Shown here in pieces: positions 1 to 7,008 of a stretch of DNA of 13,397 nt. Position 1 is the stretch's first letter; each line of letters opens with the position of its first letter. The notes under the pieces are model-generated. The model saw only the letters and a list, made by a program, of their open reading frames with translations, was not told the origin of the DNA and made no database searches. The stretch comes from Undivivens sp041652635 (GTDB taxonomy: Bacteria; Omnitrophota; Gorgyraeia; Gygaellales; Profunditerraquicolaceae), in assembly GCA_041652635.1 (NCBI GenBank), contig JBAZGW010000036.1, positions 1-13,397 of the forward strand, given 5' to 3'. A program made the position numbers and the translations under genes.

Positions 1-2
1 CG

Positions 3-137
3 TTGCCTAAAGGCGCGAAGTTCTTTCGCAGCGCGAGGATCACGGTAAAGTTCGGCAGGCCTTTTATGGTGAATCCCGCACTTCCGTATCAGCAGATCGC
101 CGATACGATAATGTCGGAGATCGGACGGTTGAAATGA
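3..137 (+). CDS. plsC: C-terminal end of a PlsC-type 1-acylglycerol-3-phosphate acyltransferase (5'-partial)
   Basis: Only the last 44 codons are present, and the gene begins before the window. The visible peptide opens LPKGAKFFRSARITVKFGRP and ends in a short amphipathic helix (...ADTIMSEIGRLK). The GAKF...ITVKFGRPF pattern is the C-terminal signature of the LPLAT/PlsC family, which acylates lysophosphatidic acid to phosphatidic acid at the inner face of the cytoplasmic membrane. The catalytic HX4D region lies outside the window, so activity cannot be judged. Its TGA stop overlaps the next start codon (ATGA), so it is probably translationally coupled to ispH. I recall a plsC-ispH-rpsA order, often after cmk, in several bacterial groups, which supports the call. 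Confidence 0.72.
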   Translation: MPKGAKFFRSARITVKFGRPFMVNPALPYQQIADTIMSEIGRLK

Positions 138-1000
138 AGAAGCGCGGGCCTAAAATAGTGATCGCTCAGAACACCGGTTTTTGTAAAGGCGTGAAACGCG
201 CCGTCGAGATCACCGAGCGGACGCTCGCGGAGAATCCCGGTAAAGAAGTTTATTCGTTGGGGCCGGTCATACATAATCCGCAGGCAATGCGCCGCCTGTC
301 CGGGCTTGGGCTTAAAACCGCGCAATCAGTGTCGAATATTCCGGCGCGGTCTATCCTGATATTGCCTTCGCACGGCACGCCGGAAAGCATAATCGCCCTG
401 GCCGCGAAGAGACGCATCGCGCTGGTGGACGTTACTTGCCCGCACGTGGCTTCGGTGCGGAAAATTTGCGCGGACCTATGCGCGCGTAAGCGCAAAGTGG
501 TGATCGTGGGTGAAGCGGCGCACGCGGAAATTAAAGCGTTGAAGGACTCGGCTCCCGGTTGTATGATAATCGAGAGCGAAGAACAGGTCCCGGAAGGCGT
601 TTTTTCCTCCGGTAAAATAGGCATCATTTCCCAGACTACCCAGTCGAAAGACAGGTTTTTTGGGATTGTGGGCGTGATCCTGAAGAAAAATCCGTTGGTA
701 AAGGAGGTGGATATTTTTAATACCGTTTGCCGGGACACCGCGGGGCGCCAGGAGGAAGCTAAGAAACTGGCGTCGCAGGTGGACCTGCTTTTGGTGATTG
801 GATCGGCGACGAGCGCCAATACCAGAAGGCTGGTGGAGATCGGCGGTTCGGTGAACGGTAATACGCACCTGGTCGAGAAAACGGCCGGGTACCTTGCGGA
901 TAAAATCAAAGGAGCCCGCAGTATCGGGGTGATCAGCGGTGCGTCCACTCCTTCATGGCTTATCGAAGAAGTGATCGGATGCATAAAGAAAAACGGGTAA
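134..1000 (+). CDS. ispH: 4-hydroxy-3-methylbut-2-enyl diphosphate reductase (IspH/LytB)
   Basis: IspH is a cytosolic [4Fe-4S] enzyme that converts HMBPP to IPP and DMAPP in the last step of the MEP pathway. At 288 aa it is a normal short-form length. The three cluster cysteines are C17 (GFCKGV), C102 (VTCPHV) and C199 (NTVCRDT). Substrate-site residues are also visible: H47 (IHNPQ), H80 (PSHG), H130 and E132 (HAEI), T168 (SQTTQS), S227 and N229 (TSANTRRL), and S271 (GASTPSW). Several positions differ from the commonest motif: K instead of A in GFCAGV, H instead of L after TCP, and SATSAN instead of the usual SxNSSN. All ligands are kept, so the enzyme should be active. The ATG overlaps the plsC stop by 4 nt. 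A 75-nt gap with no obvious structure separates it from rpsA. Confidence 0.95.
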   Translation: MKKRGPKIVIAQNTGFCKGVKRAVEITERTLAENPGKEVYSLGPVIHNPQAMRRLSGLGLKTAQSVSNIPARSILILPSHGTPESIIALAAKRRIALVDVTCPHVASVRKICADLCARKRKVVIVGEAAHAEIKALKDSAPGCMIIESEEQVPEGVFSSGKIGIISQTTQSKDRFFGIVGVILKKNPLVKEVDIFNTVCRDTAGRQEEAKKLASQVDLLLVIGSATSANTRRLVEIGGSVNGNTHLVEKTAGYLADKIKGARSIGVISGASTPSWLIEEVIGCIKKNG

Positions 1001-1075
1001 ATGGGCCCGGCCGGAATCACGGCTTTAGGGCATACGGTTTAACAAGCAACGGCGGTAGAACAAGGGGAAATACAA

Positions 1076-2617
1076 ATGACGGAAACTAAACTTGATCTAG
1101 AACAGCTCTATAACGAGAGCATAAAGCTGATAAGAGAAGGCGAAATAATAACCGGGAAGATCGTTTCCATTAAGAGCAAGGAAGTCTTCGTGGACGTGGG
1201 GTTCAAGTCCGAAGGCCTGGTCGCCGCGCATGAATTCAACCCGGACGACCTGGAGATAGGCAAGGAACTCGATTTCCTTATTGAGTCACTTGAGAACGAC
1301 CACGGCATAATGATGCTTTCCAGGGAGAAAGTCACCAGAATGCAGGGGTGGGATAAGATAATCAAGAACTCGAAAGAGAATGATCTCATAGAGGGCACGG
1401 TAAGCAGGAAAGTCAAAGGCGGATTCCTGGTGGATGTTAACGGGATAGAAGGATTTTTGCCCGCGTCCCTTTCCGCTTTTAAGGGGATGTTCGAGAAGGA
1501 TATCCTCGGCAGGCAATTCAAGTTCAAGATAATAAAGATCAATAATCTCCGCAGAAGCATAATCCTCTCCAGGCGCGACGCCGTGCAGAAGGAAAAAGAG
1601 GAAGCCAGGACGAAGATCTGGCTGGAGATCAAGATCGGCGGCATACATACCGGGACCGTCAAGGCCATTACCGATTTCGGCGCGTTTGTGGACCTGGGCG
1701 GAGTGGACGGGCTGCTGCATATAACCGATATGTCCTGGTCGAAGATCAGCCATCCTTCCGAAGTCGTCGCGATAGGCGACAGGATAGAGGTAATGGTGTT
1801 GAACTTCGATAAAGAGGCGAATAAAGTCTCTCTCGGACTGAAGCAGAGGTTCCCGGATCCATGGCAGGATGTGGATACCAAATACAAGGCGGGAGACAAG
1901 CTGAAGGGCAAGATAGTGAATATTCTGCCTTACGGCGTGTTCGTGGAACTGGAAAAAGGGATCGAAGGACTGATCCACGTATCAGAGGTTTCCTGGTCAA
2001 AACGGGTCACCAATCTCGGTGAACTGTTCGCCGTCGGCGATATGGTGGAGACCCAGGTGTTGAATGTCGACCGTGACGCGCGCAGGATATCCTTGAGCGT
2101 AAAACACCTTGAACAGAATCCCTGGATGGACGCCGAGGGCAAGTATCCGGCAGGCACCAGGATACAGGGAAAGGTGCGGGGTTTCACCGATTACGGTGCG
2201 TTCATTGAACTGGACGGGAATCTGGAAGGTATGATCCATATCTCCGATATGTCCTGGACAAAGAGGATCAGCCATCCGCAGGACCTTCTTAAAAAAGGGC
2301 AGAAAGTGGATGTGGTCATTCTTTCCGTTGATATACAGAGCCATCGTATTACCTTAGGGCTTAAACAGCTGCAGGATAATCCGTGGCCGGAGATCGCCGC
2401 CAAGTATCCTTTGGAGCTGGTGTTGGAAGCCGAAGTCGTGACCATAAACGATTTTGGCGTTTTCGTCAAAATAGAAGAGGAACTTGAAGGGCTTGTCTAT
2501 GCCAATGAAATAGATAAGGAGATATCCTCCCAGTTGAAGGTGGGGGATAAACTGCAGGTTAAGATAATCAAGGTGGACATTGAGCAGGGCAAGATCGGCC
2601 TGACCTCGAAAGTCTAA
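1076..2617 (+). CDS. rpsA: 30S ribosomal protein S1, six S1 domains
   Basis: S1 binds mRNA on the small ribosomal subunit and helps start translation on structured or weakly ribosome-binding leaders. The 513-aa protein carries six OB-fold S1 domains starting near residues 21, 102, 187, 273, 360 and 446. Domains 3-5 are the most canonical, with DFGAFVDL...GLLHITDMSW, PYGVFVEL...GLIHVSEVSW and DYGAFIEL...GMIHISDMSW. Domain 2 (KGGFLVDV...GFLPASL) matches the divergent second domain of full-length S1, and domain 6 ends almost at the C-terminus. Proteobacterial S1 is about 557 aa with six domains, so this copy is complete. The start has a good Shine-Dalgarno (AAGGGGA about 7 nt upstream). In some Clostridia S1 is fused to IspH; here the two are adjacent but separate. 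Confidence 0.97.
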   Translation: MTETKLDLEQLYNESIKLIREGEIITGKIVSIKSKEVFVDVGFKSEGLVAAHEFNPDDLEIGKELDFLIESLENDHGIMMLSREKVTRMQGWDKIIKNSKENDLIEGTVSRKVKGGFLVDVNGIEGFLPASLSAFKGMFEKDILGRQFKFKIIKINNLRRSIILSRRDAVQKEKEEARTKIWLEIKIGGIHTGTVKAITDFGAFVDLGGVDGLLHITDMSWSKISHPSEVVAIGDRIEVMVLNFDKEANKVSLGLKQRFPDPWQDVDTKYKAGDKLKGKIVNILPYGVFVELEKGIEGLIHVSEVSWSKRVTNLGELFAVGDMVETQVLNVDRDARRISLSVKHLEQNPWMDAEGKYPAGTRIQGKVRGFTDYGAFIELDGNLEGMIHISDMSWTKRISHPQDLLKKGQKVDVVILSVDIQSHRITLGLKQLQDNPWPEIAAKYPLELVLEAEVVTINDFGVFVKIEEELEGLVYANEIDKEISSQLKVGDKLQVKIIKVDIEQGKIGLTSKV

Positions 2618-2626
2618 TTATGAAAA

Positions 2627-2723
2627 AGTCCATAGTCGATAGTCCATGGGCCATAGTTTTAAAATCAGATAACCGCTTTTCGTCTGTTTTTATCCGTGGA
2701 CTGTGGACTATTGACCGTGGACT
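2627..2723 (+). repeat. Imperfect long inverted repeat built from GGACTAT/GTCGATAGTCC words
   Basis: The left arm 2627-2656 and right arm 2694-2723 are each 30 nt and match at 22 of 30 positions as an inverted repeat. Seven of the eight mismatches are transitions. The longest near-perfect core pairs 2635-2646 (GTCGATAGTCCA) with 2704-2715 (TGGACTATTGAC). Each arm is itself made of repeated short words (AGTCCATAGTCGATAGTCCA; GTGGACTGTGGACTATTGAC). The 37-nt loop is AT-rich. The element fills nearly the whole rpsA-tyrS gap and ends 9 nt before the first tyrS ATG. There is no terminal T-run after the right arm, so it is not an ordinary intrinsic terminator. Confidence 0.8.
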
Positions 2724-2732
2724 CTTTTGAAT

Positions 2733-3893
2733 ATGATGGACATTAATGCGCAGTTGAAGATCATCAAGCGCGGGGCGGTGGATATCCTTTCCGAGGAAGA
2801 ACTGCGCCTGAAACTAAAAGAAGGCAGGCCGTTGATCGTCAAGGCCGGTTTTGACCCCACGGCCGCCGACCTGCATCTCGGGCATACGGTCCTTCTGCGG
2901 AAGCTGAGGCAGTTCCAGGACCTTGGGCACAGGGTCAAATTCCTGATCGGCGATTTCACCGCCAGGATAGGCGATCCCACCGGCCGCTCGCAGCTGCGCA
3001 AGCAGCTCTCGAAAGAAGAAGTAAACCAGAACTCCGTTACTTATTGTAATCAGGTATCCCGGGTCCTGGATATGGAAAAGCTGGAGGTCGTATTTAATTC
3101 GCATTGGTTCGAGAAGATGCGGATAGCCGATATGTTGTCCTTGACCTCTCACGCCACCGTTTCGCAAATGCTGGCAAGGGCTGATTTCCGCAACAGGCAT
3201 TCCAACGGGCAGGATATTTCCCTCCTGGAATTAATGTATCCTCTTCTGCAGGGGTATGATTCCGTGGAATTGAAGGCGGATATAGAAATTGGCGGCAGTG
3301 ATCAGATATTTAACCTGCTGGTCGGCAGGGAACTGCAAAAAGACTACGGGATCGTTCCCCAGGCGGTATTAACTATGCCTTTGCTTGAGGGCACGGACGG
3401 CGTGCAGAAGATGAGCAAGTCTTATGATAATTATATCGGCATCAACGAACCCGCCGGGGATATGTTCGGCAAGCTGATGTCTATTTCCGACGAGTTAATG
3501 TTCAAGTATTATGAACTGCTCACTGATGAGGATATGAACTCAGTGCGTTTGATGCATCCTAAGGACGCGAAAGTGCGGCTGGCCAAGTTGATCACCGGGC
3601 AATATCACGGAAATGACGCGGGAGAGGCGGCCGCGGATGAGTTCGGACGTGTCTTCAGCCGTAAGGAGGTCCCGCAGGATGTCCCGGTGCATAAGCTGGC
3701 GCGGGGAGGAGAGCGGGTTATCGAGATCATTATCGCCCGCGGGCTGGCAAATACCAAGAATGAAGCCCGGCGCCTGCTTGAGCAGGGCGGGGTAAGTTTT
3801 AACGGTGAGCGCATATCCACGGAAGAGGCGTTGTTGTCCTCCGAGGGCATTCTTAAAGTGGGCAAACGGCGCTTTCTAAAACTCCAGTTGTAA
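2733..3893 (+). CDS. tyrS: Tyrosine--tRNA ligase (TyrZ-like class I synthetase)
   Basis: This enzyme charges tRNA-Tyr with tyrosine in the cytosol. From ATG 2733, the HIGH-class signature is HLGH at residues 48-51, inside GFDPTAADLHLGH. The second signature is KMSKS at 226-230, inside VQKMSKSYDNYIG. The KMSKS form and the GDFTARIGDPTGRS block point to the TyrZ subtype rather than the KFGKT subtype. A C-terminal S4-like RNA-binding domain follows (ARGLANTKNEARRLLEQGGV to the end, roughly residues 320-386). The length of about 386 aa is normal. The start is uncertain: TTG 2727, ATG 2733 and ATG 2736 are in frame, none has a clear Shine-Dalgarno, and the upstream hairpin ends at 2723. ATG 2733 is chosen as the first ATG. 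Confidence 0.94.
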   Translation: MMDINAQLKIIKRGAVDILSEEELRLKLKEGRPLIVKAGFDPTAADLHLGHTVLLRKLRQFQDLGHRVKFLIGDFTARIGDPTGRSQLRKQLSKEEVNQNSVTYCNQVSRVLDMEKLEVVFNSHWFEKMRIADMLSLTSHATVSQMLARADFRNRHSNGQDISLLELMYPLLQGYDSVELKADIEIGGSDQIFNLLVGRELQKDYGIVPQAVLTMPLLEGTDGVQKMSKSYDNYIGINEPAGDMFGKLMSISDELMFKYYELLTDEDMNSVRLMHPKDAKVRLAKLITGQYHGNDAGEAAADEFGRVFSRKEVPQDVPVHKLARGGERVIEIIIARGLANTKNEARRLLEQGGVSFNGERISTEEALLSSEGILKVGKRRFLKLQL

Positions 3894-3942
3894 TCGCGTA
3901 TCGCGGCGGTAAACCCGACTGGATCATCAGATAAATCTAAAA

Positions 3943-5295
3943 ATGCCGAAACTGGAAAAGTTTTGCTTTTCGATACGCGCTTTGGCTTCGTCTTTATTCC
4001 TTTCCATAAACAGTTCCTTTTTCTTGAGCATAATGCTGGTTTTCCTGGGAACGCTGGTGGCCAATTCTTTTCATATGGTTTACCAGATGATCGCCGCGCA
4101 TAAGCTTCCGGCGGAGGATTTCGCGGCGGTTAATTCTTTGCTGGCCGTGCTTTCCCTGATAGCCATACCCGCGGGCACTCTGCAGACGGCGGTGGTCGCG
4201 CAGACAGCGGCGGCGCGGGCGCGGGGCTTGGGGGTGCCGCACATAAGGGCGGTCTTCCGAGAATATATGAGGTTATCCTTTATTGCCGGAGCGGTAACCT
4301 TCGTGTTTTTCTTCCTGGCAGGGGCGCAGCTCCAGTCGTTACTTCAGCTTGCTTCTCCGGCTCCTGTAAGATTTCTGGCGATAATGGTGTGTTTGTCGTG
4401 GATAAGCCCGGTGGCGTTGGGTATGCTGCAGGGGCTGGAGATGTTCGGTTGGTTCTGTTCCGCCAATTGCGCGACAGGGCTGGTCAAAGTGGCGTCGGTG
4501 GTATTTTTAATTTCGCTGGGAGCAGGAGTGCCGGGGGTCTTGTTGTCGGTCTGTCTTTCGCTTTTGACGACCATACTTGTGGCTCAGGCTGCTCTTTTCT
4601 CTTTTAAAAATAAAAGGCCTTCCGTTGAACTCAGGAAGGAGGCGTCCTCTTCTCTGCGCCAGATATTTTCTTCGTATTTACTGCCGGTTTCCTTCAGCCT
4701 TTTTCTCTTCACTTTCTTAGTCACGATCGATATGATCTTCGTGAAGTCGTTTTTTCCCCCGGCTGAAGCCGGTATCTATTCGTTCGCCCAAATGGCGGGC
4801 AAGATATTCCTTTTTCTGCCTTCCGCGGTGCCGTTGGTAATGCTGCCGAAGACCAGCGGTATGGCCGCTGTAAAAGCCGACAGCGGGATCATTTTGGGGA
4901 AATCCATAATAATGACCGTTTTGATAAGCGTGGCCGGGGCGGGCCTTTTTAACCTGTTCCCCGGTTTTTTCCTGAGGCTGCTGACAGGCGCTTCCAGTCC
5001 TTCCGTTATTCTTCTTGGGCGCTTCTTCAGCCTTTCAATGAGCCTTTTTGCCGTTGTTTATGTATTTATCATCTATTTTATAGCTTTGCGGGATTTTCGT
5101 TTTATAAAGTTTCTGATCTTATCGGCCGTTGCCCAGGCCGCGGCTTTTGTTATCTTTCACTCTTCTTTGATAAGCATACAACAGATAATGTGTTTGAACG
5201 CTTTTGTTCTGGTTTTTCTTTTGATAGGCCTGTTTAAAAGAACGTCCGATAGATCACGGGATAGTGAACCCGGTTTTTACCGGAAGGATGTTTAA
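3943..5295 (+). CDS. Oligosaccharide flippase-like membrane protein (MATE/Wzx superfamily)
   Basis: A 450-aa integral membrane protein with about 12 hydrophobic segments, near residues 22-46, 58-80, 108-130, 142-163, 168-190, 195-218, 243-268, 278-305, 320-345, 352-380, 384-404 and 408-430. The N-terminal block (...LVANSFHMVYQMIAAHKLPAEDFAAVNSLLAVLSL..., then IPAGTLQTAVV) resembles the first two helices of Polysacc_synt/Wzx-type lipid-linked sugar flippases. The Wzx family moves undecaprenyl-linked sugars across the inner membrane. The short charged C-terminus (KRTSDRSRD) should be cytosolic. ATG 3943 lies 49 nt after tyrS without a clear Shine-Dalgarno. The glycosyltransferases downstream suit this role. 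A lipid II flippase-like or other MATE substrate cannot be excluded from sequence alone. Confidence 0.75.
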   Translation: MPKLEKFCFSIRALASSLFLSINSSFFLSIMLVFLGTLVANSFHMVYQMIAAHKLPAEDFAAVNSLLAVLSLIAIPAGTLQTAVVAQTAAARARGLGVPHIRAVFREYMRLSFIAGAVTFVFFFLAGAQLQSLLQLASPAPVRFLAIMVCLSWISPVALGMLQGLEMFGWFCSANCATGLVKVASVVFLISLGAGVPGVLLSVCLSLLTTILVAQAALFSFKNKRPSVELRKEASSSLRQIFSSYLLPVSFSLFLFTFLVTIDMIFVKSFFPPAEAGIYSFAQMAGKIFLFLPSAVPLVMLPKTSGMAAVKADSGIILGKSIIMTVLISVAGAGLFNLFPGFFLRLLTGASSPSVILLGRFFSLSMSLFAVVYVFIIYFIALRDFRFIKFLILSAVAQAAAFVIFHSSLISIQQIMCLNAFVLVFLLIGLFKRTSDRSRDSEPGFYRKDV

Positions 5296-5345
5296 TATTG
5301 ATCGGAGCGCGGAAATCCCGAATGCCGAGATAAAAAATCGTCATT

Positions 5346-5560
5346 CGGTAACGGTTACGATACCCGTATTTTAGTCTCGCCAAAGTTTTAGTGGCTGACG
5401 TATCGTCGATCGTCTTACGTTTTTCGGTTTTAAGCCGTAACCGTGACCTTAACCGATACGGGCCTCGTTACCCTTGCCGTTACCGAGAGTTGAAACGTTA
5501 CCTTGACCGTAACCGTCTAATGGGGGGTTTCGTTACCGCAGCCCTTACCTGTAGTTACAG
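5346..5560 (+). repeat. Array of degenerate CGTTACC/GGTAACG words with an inverted-repeat core
   Basis: The 280-bp gap between the flippase and the next gene holds no convincing gene. CGGTAACGGTTACGATACCCG begins at 5346 and is mirrored by ATACGGG...CCGTTACCG at 5456-5485. Degenerate copies of a roughly 20-bp word follow: CCGTAACCGTGACCTTAACC from 5435, CTCGTTACCCTTGCCGTTAC from 5464, ACGTTACCTTGACCGTAACC from 5495, and CGTTACCGCAGCCCTTACC from about 5530. Spacing is about 30 bp. The nearby GTG-initiated frame at 5391-5666 is low-complexity, Arg-rich and overlaps the real gene, so it is read as a by-product of these repeats. Confidence 0.7.
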
Positions 5561-5575
5561 AGGATCCTTTACGCG

Positions 5576-6562
5576 ATGCCAGAGGTTAAAATACGCGGTG
5601 CCGGGAAAAATGCCTTTTATTCCACTGCGGGAAATAATCGTCTGGTTTCAGGCCGGCGCGCTTTAGCGCCGGTCCCGGCGGGCAGGTTTTCGGTGAAGGA
5701 TAACCGTTTATCGTATATCCTTTCTAATGGCGGCCGTATCCCTTTCGACGGGGAGTGGAGCCTGGACGAGAAACATAACCTGGTTTTTTCCCTGCGGGAT
5801 GACGGCGATGCTTCCGGCAGGATAGTTTTGAGAGGAAAGATAATTTCCGCGCGCGCGGGTGTCCTGGCTTTTGAGGCGTCCGGCGTCAATGAAAGCGGAA
5901 TGGTGGAATGGCAGGTCTTTGAACTCTACGGCCATTGGGATGCGGATCCCTCCAACAGGCTGGCTTTCACATTGCGCAAGGGCGGTTCTCTGGGCAGGCT
6001 GGTCCTGCGCGCTTCCTGGGAGGTGGGCTCCAACCAGGAGATAGTTTATACATACACAAGAGAGACGCTTAAAAGAACCGGCCTCAGGGAAAAGATCACG
6101 GTTACTTTCAGCGGATACTGGCAAATATACTCCCGGAACAGGATAGTGTATTCTCTTTGCCGTTCATCCGGGGAGGGATTCGCGTTCAAGGTCTGCCTGC
6201 AGACTCCCAGCCTTTATCCTGCCGACGGTAAGATAAAATACCGCCTCGGCGCCGGCGTCTCTAAGGGGCGGGATATTTCCTTGTATGGACAATGGAAATT
6301 CGGCAGGCGCTTTAACCTCGCTTTCGAGATGCGTTACGGTCCGGGCAGTAAAGAAAGGATTTATTTTGACGCCGGGTTCAAGAACAAACGGGGAGATTCG
6401 CTTGCTTTCAGGCTTAAGACTCTTGAAGGAAAATTCTCCGGGATCTCTTTGCTTTGTTCCCGCGCATCGATGGCCGCGGACAATACGGTAAGGATGTTCG
6501 CGGAGTTTGTCCTGAAAAATGACGAAAAGGCCGTCAATGCCGGGGTGGAGTTTAAGTTTTAG
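5576..6562 (+). CDS. Unrecognised protein with four ~60-residue beta-strand repeats
   Basis: I do not recognise this family. The 328-aa product contains a repeat anchored by G-x-W followed by N-x-hydrophobic-x-aromatic: G59xW61...N68LVFSL, G119xW121...N127RLAFTL, G180xW182...N188RIVYSL and G238xW240...N247LAFEM, spaced 60, 61 and 58 residues. A weaker half-unit (G36xF38...N43RLSYIL) precedes them. Each unit continues with further alternating-hydrophobic strands, such as GRIVLRGKI, GRLVLRASW and ERIYFDAGF. The protein ends in AGVEFKF, an aromatic end like a beta-barrel strand. No signal peptide follows the ATG, and an in-frame stop (5552-5554) blocks any simple extension. AGAGGA at 5559-5564 is a possible Shine-Dalgarno. 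It could be a cytosolic or surface beta-sheet protein, or a gene that lost its 5' end to the adjacent repeat array. Confidence 0.75.
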   Translation: MPEVKIRGAGKNAFYSTAGNNRLVSGRRALAPVPAGRFSVKDNRLSYILSNGGRIPFDGEWSLDEKHNLVFSLRDDGDASGRIVLRGKIISARAGVLAFEASGVNESGMVEWQVFELYGHWDADPSNRLAFTLRKGGSLGRLVLRASWEVGSNQEIVYTYTRETLKRTGLREKITVTFSGYWQIYSRNRIVYSLCRSSGEGFAFKVCLQTPSLYPADGKIKYRLGAGVSKGRDISLYGQWKFGRRFNLAFEMRYGPGSKERIYFDAGFKNKRGDSLAFRLKTLEGKFSGISLLCSRASMAADNTVRMFAEFVLKNDEKAVNAGVEFKF

Positions 6563-6570
6563 GAAAAATT

Positions 6571-6660
6571 GAAGCACGAAGGATGAAGCACGTAAAAGCG
6601 GAAGAATAAAAAGTGCTGTTTTATGTTTTTTTTCTCATGCTTCTTCCCTCATGCTTCGTC
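6571..6660 (+). repeat. Inverted repeat of GAAGCACGAAGGATGAAGCACG words (copy 1)
   Basis: The left arm 6571-6592 (GAAGCACGAAGGATGAAGCA, then CG) faces the right arm 6634-6660, which reads CTCATGCTTCTTCCCTCATG and then CTTCGTC. The arms are built from GAAGCAYGA units. The loop is A-rich and then T-rich (T8 near 6626-6633). It lies between the beta-repeat gene and the SemiSWEET gene. It belongs to the same family as the repeat at 11738-11830: 6571-6587 is identical over 17 nt to the reverse complement of 11811-11827, and the right arm matches 11738-11764 at 23 of 27 positions when reverse-complemented. Confidence 0.8.
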
Positions 6661-6690
6661 CCTCGGTTATTTGATTAGAATGGAGTTTTA

Positions 6691-6996
6691 ATGATGTTCT
6701 GGCAAATAATAGGGGCGGCGGCGGCTTTTCTGACTATGTTTTCTTTTGTGCCGCAGATCATCAAGACCGCGGTGGACCGTTCGGCAAAGGGCGTCAGTAT
6801 CGTTACTTTGCTGCAGTTCGCTTCGGGAGTGTCACTTTGGACAATTTACGGAATATACCGCCGGGATATCATCATCATCGCGGCGAATATAACAACATTG
6901 TTGTCCCTGTTGGTGCTTATTTATCTGTATTTCCGTTTTAAACCTGCAGAGAATAAGACGGTAAGCCCCACCGCGGGGGAACAAACACGCAGATAA
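6691..6996 (+). CDS. SemiSWEET family sugar transporter (PQ-loop, MtN3-type)
   Basis: A 101-aa protein with three hydrophobic helices, near residues 3-24, 36-56 and 59-82, followed by a short hydrophilic tail. It has the PQ-loop motif at P21-Q22 (FSFVPQIIKT), then the typical RSAKGVS turn, W50 (SLWTIYG) and N66 (AANITTL). The Trp-Asn pair 16 residues apart matches the substrate-binding pair of characterised bacterial SemiSWEETs, which work as homodimers moving mono- or disaccharides across the inner membrane. GGAG 5 nt before the ATG supports the start; the second ATG is also possible. It lies 12 nt before a GT2 gene, so the two are probably co-transcribed. The substrate cannot be read from the sequence. 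Confidence 0.88.
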   Translation: MMFWQIIGAAAAFLTMFSFVPQIIKTAVDRSAKGVSIVTLLQFASGVSLWTIYGIYRRDIIIIAANITTLLSLLVLIYLYFRFKPAENKTVSPTAGEQTRR

Positions 6997-7008
6997 GGAT
7001 GAATCATT

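Noticed and set aside
250..1020. 256-codon open frame on the minus strand opposite ispH
   Set aside because: It is the antisense shadow of a clear IspH gene. Its translation shows no recognisable family and it has no neighbours on that strand.
2618..2732. T-box riboswitch or CRISPR-like array before tyrS
   Set aside because: The words are not evenly spaced direct repeats with unique spacers, and no T-box specifier or antiterminator features are visible.
5391..5666. GTG-initiated 91-codon frame upstream of the beta-repeat gene
   Set aside because: It is translated from the CGTTACC word array, is Arg/Tyr-rich without motifs, lacks a Shine-Dalgarno and overlaps the better-supported gene by about 90 nt.
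6588..6633. Possible intrinsic terminator AGCAC...GTGCT followed by a T-run
   Set aside because: The stem is only 5 bp around a loop of about 20 nt, and the T-run belongs to the loop of the larger inverted repeat. It is not convincing as a terminator.
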